Position numbers and translations under genes: made by a program | The notes under the pieces: model-generated | Told to the model about the DNA's origin: nothing | Databases searched by the model: none | The model's input: the letters and a program-made list of their open reading frames with translations, nothing else | Shown: positions 1-5,264 of the stretch, in pieces | How positions within the stretch are numbered: position 1 is the stretch's first letter | How the letters are laid out: each line of letters begins with the position of its first letter | NCBI RefSeq assembly: GCF_014637085.1 | Contig: NZ_BMEU01000002.1 | Location: 1-64,000 of the forward strand | Length of the DNA stretch: 64,000 nucleotides | Direction of reading: 5' to 3' | Source: Comamonas phosphati | GTDB taxonomy: Bacteria > Pseudomonadota > Gammaproteobacteria > Burkholderiales > Burkholderiaceae_C

Positions 1-58
1 GCACCAAGCGAACCGCACGTTCGCGGACTTCGGGTGAAAACTTGTTCGACTTCGTCAT
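1..58 (-). CDS. IS3-family transposase OrfA, N-terminal fragment (cut by window edge)
   Basis: The minus-strand ATG at 58 opens a frame reading MTKSNKFSPEVRERAVRLV, the usual N-terminus of IS3-family OrfA helix-turn-helix proteins. GAGAGGA just upstream is a plausible ribosome binding site. OrfA binds the element's ends and, after programmed frameshifting with OrfB, forms the active transposase. Only 19 codons are visible, so intactness cannot be judged. Confidence 0.7.
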   Translation of the reverse strand, partial: MTKSNKFSPEVRERAVRLV

Positions 59-108
59 GGCTCAATCCTCTCAGAGAAAAGAGCCTCCTCAAAACCTGGG
101 GCGGTTCA
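1..108 (-). mobile_element. IS3-family insertion sequence, one end only
   Basis: Read on the minus strand, position 108 begins TGAACCGCCCCAGGTTTTG, a terminal sequence typical of many IS3-family elements, followed by an RBS and the start of an OrfA-like transposase. The rest lies outside the window. The bases next to it (109-186) are integron integrase sequence, so this element inserted into intI. Subgroup and target duplication cannot be determined from one end. Confidence 0.75.
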
Positions 109-186
109 CCTCGTCCAGCCAGGGCAGGCCTTGCTGCAACATCGCTTTCTAGAAAAACAGAATGGCGGCCTTGGCCTGGTTCTGCG

Positions 187-1412
187 TGTGGATTCAATTG
201 GTCAATGCAACACAATGATCGCCTCTGGCGCAAGGAGTGTCGGCATGAAGCAAAGACCGCGGATTTACTACACCGAAGCTCAGAAAGCATTGATGTGGGA
301 TCGCTGGAAAGCTGGCGATACCTTGCATGAGATCGGTAAGCTGTTTGACCGACCACACACCTCTGTTCAGAACATTTTGAGTGCGACGGGTGGCATCCGG
401 CCTCCTGCAAGACACCGAGCGCGCTTGGCCTTGTCTCTGGCCGAGCGCGAGGAAATATCGCGCAGCCTGGCCGCAAGTGAGTCCATCCGCTGTGTCGCCA
501 GACGTTTGAAACGCGCAGCGTCCACCATCAGCCGTGAACTCCTGCGCAATGGCGGCAAGACTTGCTACCGTGCGACCAAAGCTGATGAGGCTGCCTGGAC
601 GCGAGCACGCCGCCCAAAGACATGCAAGTTGGCCAACAACCCGGCACTGGCTCAAATCGTGGCGGTTAAATTGCAAAGTCAGTGGTCCCCCGAGCAAATA
701 GCGGGGTGGCTCAAGCGAACCTATCCGGGCGAAAAGGATTTGCAGGTGTCTCACGAAGCCATCTACCGCACGCTCTTTGTCCAAACCCGTGGCGCCTTGA
801 AGAAGGAGCTTCTGGAGCACTTGCGACGTACCAGGAGGATGCGTCGCTCGCGCCACTACACCCAGAAAACCCCCATCCATGGCCGAATCGTCGATGCCGT
901 GCCCATCAGCGAGCGTCCAGCCTGCATAGAAGATCGGGCAGTACCGGGGCACTGGGAGGGCGATCTGTTGTTCGGCGATGCCTACAGCCAGATTGCGACG
1001 CTGGTGGAGCGACACACGCGCTACGTGATGCAGGTCAAGTTGGTGGACAAGGACTCCTACACCGTCGCTGCGGCACTGGCCAGGCATGCGCAGACCTTGC
1101 CGCAAGAGCTCTATCGTTCCTTGACCTGGGACCGGGGATCGGAAATGGCGGGGCACAAGCGATTCACCGTGGCCACCGACATCCAGGTCTACTTCTGCGA
1201 TCCGCAAAACCCATGGCAGCGCGGAACGAACGAGAACACCAACGGGCTACTCAGGCAATACCTACCCAAGGGCATCGACATCTCGGGCTACTCGCAGGAT
1301 GAGTTGGATGCGATTGCAAGAAAATTAAATGAGCGGCCCAGGAAGACCTTGGGGTACAGAACCCCGGCGGAGATGTTTAACGAGTGCGTTGCATCGATCG
1401 GTTGAATCCACA
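187..1412 (+). mobile_element. IS30-family insertion sequence, complete (1226 bp)
   Basis: The left end TGTGGATTCAATTGGTCAAT (from 187) and the reverse complement of the right end, TGTGGATTCAACCGATCGAT (from 1412), form imperfect terminal inverted repeats of about 26 bp. CG at 185-186 and CG at 1413-1414 is a 2-bp target duplication, within the short duplications of the IS30 family. A single transposase gene with an intact DDE triad fills the element, so it may still be active. It is inserted in intI. Confidence 0.92.
245..1405 (+). CDS. IS30-family transposase
   Basis: This 386-aa DDE transposase catalyses cut-and-paste or circle-mediated movement of the IS30-type element. An N-terminal helix-turn-helix region (about residues 10-110) precedes the catalytic core. 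The acidic triad is D240 in [10 protein letters not shown]296 in TWDRGSE and E330 in GTNENTNG; the 33-residue D-to-E spacing is that of the family. The ATG at 245 is chosen because AAGGAG lies 8 nt upstream, whereas the longer frame to 131 would start outside the element. The stop at 1403-1405 lies inside the right inverted repeat. No frameshift is visible. Confidence 0.93.
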   Translation: MKQRPRIYYTEAQKALMWDRWKAGDTLHEIGKLFDRPHTSVQNILSATGGIRPPARHRARLALSLAEREEISRSLAASESIRCVARRLKRAASTISRELLRNGGKTCYRATKADEAAWTRARRPKTCKLANNPALAQIVAVKLQSQWSPEQIAGWLKRTYPGEKDLQVSHEAIYRTLFVQTRGALKKELLEHLRRTRRMRRSRHYTQKTPIHGRIVDAVPISERPACIEDRAVPGHWEGDLLFGDAYSQIATLVERHTRYVMQVKLVDKDSYTVAAALARHAQTLPQELYRSLTWDRGSEMAGHKRFTVATDIQVYFCDPQNPWQRGTNENTNGLLRQYLPKGIDISGYSQDELDAIARKLNERPRKTLGYRTPAEMFNECVASIG

Positions 1413-1649
1413 CGTGAAAGCGGATACCTTGCGCTCCACAGCCAAGTGCGTGAGAAAGGCCGTAACTTCCCGCGCCCCCATCTCACGCGGATGGCGCTTG
1501 CCATGAAACAGAATGAAGCGCCGCGCCCAGTCCACATAAGCCTGCTCGGTGCGGATGGAATAGTGCAGCCCCCGGGTGCGCTGGCACAACTCCAGCAACC
1601 GGGGCGACTGCGGCGCGGCAGGGGCAGATGGAATGGAGGGCGTGTCCAT

Positions 1650-1775
1650 CCGCAGAATTTTAGGCGGTCTAAATTGCTGCGGTCATGGGTAAATGTTAGA
1701 GGCAGGCATTATCTTTGACGCTTGACTTGGGCCCCTCTCCGTCGATAGGATGTAACAATTTAATTCTAGTTAGGC
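1650..1775 (+). promoter_or_regulatory. attI region with candidate cassette promoter Pc
   Basis: This is the gap between the divergent intI start (1649) and the first cassette. The first cassette junction is the core GTTAGGC at 1769-1775. Upstream, TTGACT (1722-1727), an 18-bp spacer and TAGGAT (1746-1751) make a good sigma70-type promoter reading into the array, in the place of the Pc promoter of integrons. An overlapping TTGACG lies at 1715-1720. I see no LexA-type CTGT-N8-ACAG box in this stretch. The junction is strong by pattern; the promoter is inference. Confidence 0.7.
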
Positions 1776-1790
1776 TCACACAGGAAAAAT

Positions 1791-2186
1791 ATGATCCCAA
1801 CCGCAGCATTGCTTAACCCAACTGGGTATCTGATCGAAATCGGCATCAAGAAGATTGTTGAAAAAATATCCGACTCTGACAGCTCAACTCCTATTTCAAC
1901 TCTTAAAGAAGAATCTCTTCGCGCTGAAATCAAAGCAAAAGCTTTGTTAGCACAGGCAAAGGTTGAGCAAGAGCTTGCCATATCAAGAAGAATAGATAGT
2001 GCCGAAGAGGTTGAAATAGAAGAGTTCTACGACACCTCCGGAAAAGGCAATGCCGGATTAAATACTGACGGAGAAACAATATCTCTTGGCCTAGGAGGAG
2101 AGGGTCGAAGAGTTACAAAACGAATAATAAAATTCAAAGGATGCACACCCATCATCCAACAGCAACCCAATGAAATTCAAGCCTGA
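1791..2186 (+). CDS. Integron cassette 1: hypothetical protein
   Basis: I do not recognise this 131-aa protein. It begins with a mildly hydrophobic segment (residues 1-25), then a charged, probably helical or coiled region rich in Glu, Lys and Ala (about 35-75) around LKEESLRAEIKAKALL, and a Gly-rich stretch (about 85-110). No signal peptide or metal motif is clear. AGGA lies 6-9 nt before the ATG. It is the first gene behind the candidate Pc promoter, so it should be the best expressed cassette. Base composition is clearly more AT-rich than the host chromosome, as is usual for cassettes. Confidence 0.75.
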   Translation: MIPTAALLNPTGYLIEIGIKKIVEKISDSDSSTPISTLKEESLRAEIKAKALLAQAKVEQELAISRRIDSAEEVEIEEFYDTSGKGNAGLNTDGETISLGLGGEGRRVTKRIIKFKGCTPIIQQQPNEIQA

Positions 2187-2236
2187 ATTTTTCAATTTGC
2201 AGCCTATGCTTTTATGGTCTTTCTTCCATTCATTGG

Positions 2237-2296
2237 ATCTAACCCAACGCTCAAGCGGACCCGCATCCGGCGGGCCGCTTACCTAGTCCGTTAGCC
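2237..2296 (+). other. attC recombination site 1
   Basis: The 60-bp site runs from ATCTAAC (2237-2243, RYYYAAC type) to GTTAGCC (2290-2296, GTTRRRY type). Between them, AAGCGGACCCGC and GCGGGCCGCTT can pair as an imperfect hairpin, the folded bottom-strand substrate of integron integrase. It closes cassette 1 (1770-2290). Confidence 0.9.
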
Positions 2297-2318
2297 CCCG
2301 ATCAATTTAGGAGCACTA

Positions 2319-2906
2319 ATGAGTATCTTATGGTGGGAAAAGACAGTTGAATATTTTTTCGTTCAAAAATATGTGGACATCAAAATGTTTGTCGCCCCTT
2401 TAGATGGCAAGCACGAGCAAGCCGGCGATGCTATATTTTCCAATGAAAGCAAATGGGTCTTAATTGAGTTCAAGCGAAGCAAAGAAAACATCGCGGAAGA
2501 ATTAAGCAAACTCACAAACTTTGCCGAAGCAAAGAGCGCCCTAGAGCCGGAGGGAGCCCATCACCTAATAATCTATGGCGAGTCTCAAAATAATGAATTT
2601 TACTTAAATTGTCAACAATATTTCTCCGAATTATCAATTCCAATTGAGTATGCACTAAAGTCTGGTGCGGAGAGAGATTCATTCATAAACTATCTGAACA
2701 GATTTATTGGGTACAAAAAACAATCGCAAGGCAGTGCAGGTGGTTATGGTTTTGTTGCTGGAATAAGCAACGACGGCACCATCACAAAATGTATGAAACT
2801 ATCAGAATTTGCTGAAGCATTAAATCTTGAAAAATCATTAAAACAAAAACTGCAACGACAGCTAGATCAGCAGAAAAGCTACTCAGGCCCGCAAATGGGC
2901 AGATAA
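2319..2906 (+). CDS. Integron cassette 2: candidate PD-(D/E)XK nuclease-fold protein
   Basis: This is a 195-aa cytosolic protein of no family I can name. Residues about 28-56 read QAGDAIF, then WVLIEFKRS: an acidic residue after a turn, then a hydrophobic strand carrying E-x-K. That is the layout of the PD-(D/E)XK nuclease core (D39 region, then E52-F53-K54). A Lys- and Gln-rich tail ends the protein. GGAG lies 6-9 nt before the ATG. Codon use is AT-rich and unlike the flanking chromosome. It could be a nuclease, a restriction-like or defence protein, or a non-catalytic relative; the fold call is inference from a short motif. Confidence 0.75.
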   Translation: MSILWWEKTVEYFFVQKYVDIKMFVAPLDGKHEQAGDAIFSNESKWVLIEFKRSKENIAEELSKLTNFAEAKSALEPEGAHHLIIYGESQNNEFYLNCQQYFSELSIPIEYALKSGAERDSFINYLNRFIGYKKQSQGSAGGYGFVAGISNDGTITKCMKLSEFAEALNLEKSLKQKLQRQLDQQKSYSGPQMGR

Positions 2907-2914
2907 ACTAATCG

Positions 2915-2974
2915 GGCTAACACTTCATTCAACCGGGACGGGCTAACGCCCGCCCGTTAATTCAAACGTTAGGC
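2915..2974 (+). other. attC recombination site 2
   Basis: The 60-bp site runs from GGCTAAC (2915-2921) to GTTAGGC (2968-2974). The inner arms ACGGGC and GCCCGCCCGT pair around a short loop, giving the expected imperfect hairpin. It closes cassette 2 (2291-2968). The first base pairs of the left core depart slightly from the RYYYAAC consensus. Confidence 0.88.
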
Positions 2975-2997
2975 ATATGGAGAGGAGGGAATTTTTT

Positions 2998-3459
2998 GTG
3001 AAGGTCAGAGCAATTTTGTATATCTTGCTGGTTGCCACTTGCAGCTTCGCACATGGCGCATGCAAACCGGGCGATGAAATAGAGAATCGCCTTGCTCAGA
3101 AAGAGACAGTCTTCGCAAATGTGAGGGCTGCCGCGTTCCAAGGTAACGCTGAATGCCAGTTACTACTTGCTTCAATGTACGGGTATGGGATTGGTACGGA
3201 ACAAAGTCAAAAGGCTGCACTTAGATGGCACTTCATATCTGCCCTCACTCTAGGTAAGCCTGCATATGGTGGCCTCCTTCAGTTGTTCGGAACGTCGGGT
3301 TCTCAGAACACATACGACCCCGTTCTGGTCTACGCGCTTATCTATTCTGGTGGGGGAGAGAAATACCGGGAGGCATTGGAGTATTGGGAAAAGAAAATGG
3401 CATCCTCTTTTGAGCGGGAGGAGGCCAGAAGAATCGGTGTTCTTCTTGAGAAGGGCTGA
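2998..3459 (+). CDS. Integron cassette 3: exported Sel1-like repeat protein
   Basis: This is a 153-aa protein. Its N-terminus VKVRAILYILLVATCSFAHG is a typical Sec signal peptide with probable cleavage after the Ala/Gly cluster. Residues about 45-75, with AAFQGNAECQLLLASMYGYG and then KAALRWH, match one Sel1-like (TPR-related) repeat, a helical hairpin used in protein contacts. GTG at 2998 is preferred because GAGGAGGG lies about 10 nt upstream; an ATG at 2977 is in frame but sits only 8 bp inside the cassette, with no room for its own RBS. Function is unknown. Confidence 0.78.
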   Translation: MKVRAILYILLVATCSFAHGACKPGDEIENRLAQKETVFANVRAAAFQGNAECQLLLASMYGYGIGTEQSQKAALRWHFISALTLGKPAYGGLLQLFGTSGSQNTYDPVLVYALIYSGGGEKYREALEYWEKKMASSFEREEARRIGVLLEKG

Positions 3460-3490
3460 AAATAGGTTGCCGTATGGTAGGCGGGCATAT

Positions 3491-3548
3491 TCCTAACATT
3501 TCATTCCGCGCGACCGCCTTCGGTGGCGCGTGAATTCAGGCGTTAGAG
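3491..3548 (+). other. attC recombination site 3
   Basis: The 58-bp site runs from TCCTAAC (3491-3497) to GTTAGAG (3542-3548). Inner arms CGCGCGACCGCC and GGTGGCGCG pair around CTTC. It closes cassette 3 (2969-3542). The right core ends in G rather than a pyrimidine, a small departure from consensus. Confidence 0.87.
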
Positions 3549-3558
3549 GAGTCCAATT

Positions 3559-3903
3559 TTGAAGACTGATTTTTATGCTCTGGCAATTCTCGAGATCCTG
3601 CTTTTGGCATTATTTTCTCTCTCGATCTTGATGCTGTTCGTTGCTTGGTTCAAAAAGCAAAACGGGGCCGCGGAGTTGAACGCGACCAGAGGCGAAACCT
3701 CGATGAATGGTTTGTTCACCGCGTACGGCATCTCAACCGTTGCATGCACAATTTCAATTGACGTCTCCTCTGGATGCGTCGATGGGAATAAGTCAACCAT
3801 CGTGCTCGCTAACTACGCCATGCTTACTTACCTCTTCTTCTTTAGCGCTTGGTTCAGGAACTCAGTCTTATTCCCAATTCTGAATCGAATAAAAAATGAT
3901 TGA
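3559..3903 (+). CDS. Integron cassette 4: small membrane protein
   Basis: This 114-aa protein is unrecognised. A long hydrophobic helix covers about residues 6-32, a second hydrophobic stretch about 50-66 and a third about 82-100, so two or three membrane spans are likely. The start is TTG at 3559, supported by AGAGGAG at 3545-3551; no ATG or GTG fits this frame upstream. The RBS overlaps the attC core, so the recombination junction supplies part of the translation signal. Codon use is AT-rich. Confidence 0.7.
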   Translation: MKTDFYALAILEILLLALFSLSILMLFVAWFKKQNGAAELNATRGETSMNGLFTAYGISTVACTISIDVSSGCVDGNKSTIVLANYAMLTYLFFFSAWFRNSVLFPILNRIKND

Positions 3904-3932
3904 GTTCATTATTTCGGACTACAGGCCATCAT

Positions 3933-3989
3933 TTCTAACCTATCAATCAACACGGACGCGCTGACGCGCGCCGATTATCGTCGTTAGCA
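3933..3989 (+). other. attC recombination site 4 (last in array)
   Basis: The 57-bp site runs from TTCTAAC (3933-3939) to GTTAGCA (3983-3989), with inner arms ACGGACGCGC and GCGCGCCGAT. It closes cassette 4 (3543-3983). No further attC is seen to the right, so this is the end of the cassette array. Confidence 0.87.
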
Positions 3990-3990
3990 A

Positions 3991-4178
3991 GTAGCCCGAA
4001 TAAGCGAAGCGCATCCGGGATGCTTCATTCGCCCGTCACCGCTTCATTCCGACACTGTGCCGGCTGCACTGCATTACCGTGAAGAAGAGTGGTCGGTTGC
4101 AATATGGTTGTGACGTTTTTACCGCATACGGGAATTTCCCCAGAAAAAACCCGGATGCGCTTCGCTTGTCGGGGCTAC
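3991..4178. repeat. MITE-like element with 29-bp terminal inverted repeats
   Basis: GTAGCCCGAATAAGCGAAGC plus nine more bases (3991-4019) is repeated inverted at 4150-4178 with three mismatches in 29. The 130-bp interior has no convincing ORF. The element abuts the last attC core directly. The size, non-coding interior and long ends suggest a miniature inverted-repeat element or REP-like unit. No target duplication is evident. Confidence 0.65.
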
Positions 4179-4207
4179 CAGCTGCAGAAGCAGACGCCCT
4201 TCGATGA

Positions 4208-4393
4208 AAGTGCCGTCTAACCGGCTCCGAAGCCATTTCCCAGTGGCTGGGCCAACTGCCCGGCGCCTCGGTCAGCCTGGGCTGGACGCTGCCGGTACTG
4301 ATCACGGCCCTGCTCGCCGCCGCCGCCGACCGGCTGCTGGCCGTGCCGGCACCGCACAACCGCAATGCCTTGCCGTCCGCTACCAATACATGA
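4208..4393 (+). pseudogene. Truncated 3' end of an unknown membrane-protein gene
   Basis: The frame ending at TGA 4391-4393 reads SEAISQWLGQLPGASV, then a hydrophobic helix (SLGWTLPVLITALLAAAADR) and a short polar tail. A stop lies just upstream at about 4205, so no complete gene exists. Host-like GC and codon use suggest debris of a chromosomal gene cut by the integron or the MITE-like element. Next to it, 4179-4220 could be the tail of another frame (QLQKQTPFDESAV). Identity unknown. Confidence 0.35.
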
Positions 4394-4439
4394 GCTTAAA
4401 GCGTTTCACCAGAAAGCGCTTCAGGCCTATTTCATGCAT

Positions 4440-4470
4440 AAAAGGTCTGCACACGCAGACCTTTTTGTTT
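4440..4470 (-). terminator. Bidirectional hairpin terminator downstream of lolA
   Basis: AAAGGTCTGC-ACAC-GCAGACCTTTTTG forms a perfect 7-bp-plus stem with A and T runs on its two sides. It can end lolA transcription on the minus strand and also stop readthrough from the integron side. Confidence 0.7.
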
Positions 4471-4489
4471 TGTCCGACCCGGGCAGCTC

Positions 4490-5125
4490 TTACTGCTTGA
4501 GCACGTCGGCGCCCTTGGGTGGCGTGAAATGGAAGGTGGAGGCCGGCAGCGAGCCCAGGGTCTGCAGCTGCTTGAACTGCATCAACGAGCGCTGGCCGAA
4601 GCTGTCGAGGATGTCGAGCGCGGCCAGCTGGCCCTGCGGCGTGAAGCCCACGCGCACGCTCTTGAGCTGGCCGGCCTTGTCCCGGGGCGTGGCCAGCACC
4701 CATTCCAGCCCGCCTTCGGCCGGTGCCGACTGCAGGTCGAAGTCCGCCTTGAGCGCCTTCAGGTCGGTGGCCGCGGTCAGGATGGCCGCCGGCGTGCTGC
4801 CCAGCACCTGGGCCTGGGCACGCTGCGTGACCTGGTTCAGGTCCGCGTCGTACAGCCACAGCGTCTTGCCGTCGGCCACGATGGTCTGCTCGAACGGCTT
4901 GGTGTAGACGAACTTGAACTTGCCGGGCCGCTGGAATTCGAAGCTGCCGCTGGAATTCTTGGTGCGCGCCTCCTGGCCGTCCTTGGCCGGGGCCGTCACC
5001 GCCTGGGTGAACTCGGCCTTGCCGGCCTGGGAGTTCTTCATGAACGATTCCAGGCTCTGCAGCCCGTCAGCCATTGCAACGCTTGCGCTGCCAGCCATCA
5101 AAATTGCAGTGATGATTTTCTTCAT
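4490..5125 (-). CDS. lolA: Outer-membrane lipoprotein carrier protein LolA
   Basis: LolA is the periplasmic chaperone that takes lipoproteins from the inner-membrane LolCD complex and delivers them to LolB at the outer membrane. The 211-aa product has the family's usual length. It opens with MKKIITAILMAGSASVAMA, a Sec signal peptide, followed by the LolA fold, including FEFQRPGKFKFVYTKPFEQ and ADGKTLWLYDADLNQVTQR. GGAG sits 8 nt before the ATG at 5125; a longer in-frame extension to 5248 overlaps an intergenic repeat and is rejected. It lies behind ftsK on the same strand; its partners lolC and lolD are at 40344-42312. Confidence 0.95.
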   Translation of the reverse strand: MKKIITAILMAGSASVAMADGLQSLESFMKNSQAGKAEFTQAVTAPAKDGQEARTKNSSGSFEFQRPGKFKFVYTKPFEQTIVADGKTLWLYDADLNQVTQRAQAQVLGSTPAAILTAATDLKALKADFDLQSAPAEGGLEWVLATPRDKAGQLKSVRVGFTPQGQLAALDILDSFGQRSLMQFKQLQTLGSLPASTFHFTPPKGADVLKQ

Positions 5126-5186
5126 AGAAATTTCTCCAATACGCCTACATAGCTCTCGGCGCATGAATTGAGCGCGCTCCATTCCA

Positions 5187-5264
5187 GCAGACGCCGAGCA
5201 AGAGCCGCCTCGCGGCGACGGCGTCGTCCCCCTTGGGGGAAGCCGCAACGCGGCTCAGGGGGTA
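5187..5264. repeat. Dispersed GC-rich intergenic repeat, copy A
   Basis: The stretch containing GCCGAGCAAGAGCCGCC, then GTCGTCCCCCTTGGGGGAAG and GCGGCTCAGGGGG recurs with small changes near 12436-12520 (inverted), 36115-36196 and 42530-42632. It sits between ftsK and lolA. The CCCCC/GGGGG core can form a hairpin. Confidence 0.7.

Larger units (their letters stand above)
109..1649 (-). pseudogene. intI: Integron integrase intI, broken by two insertion sequences and a stop codon
   Basis: Minus-strand codons from the ATG at 1649 encode the N-terminal SAM-like domain of an integron tyrosine recombinase, with [33 protein letters not shown] and [17 protein letters not shown]. After about 78 codons an IS30-family element (187-1412) interrupts it. 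Removing that element and one copy of its CG duplication continues the frame into QNQAKAAILFF, a TAG stop, then KAMLQQGLPWLDE (184 down to 109), where the IS3-family element begins. The catalytic domain (R-H-R-Y residues and the integron-specific patch) would lie beyond the left edge, if it survives. The visible allele cannot encode a functional integrase. It is divergent from the cassettes, as in all integrons. Confidence 0.9.

Noticed and set aside
1650-1768. LexA box controlling intI
   Set aside because: No CTGT-N8-ACAG-like palindrome could be found in this interval.
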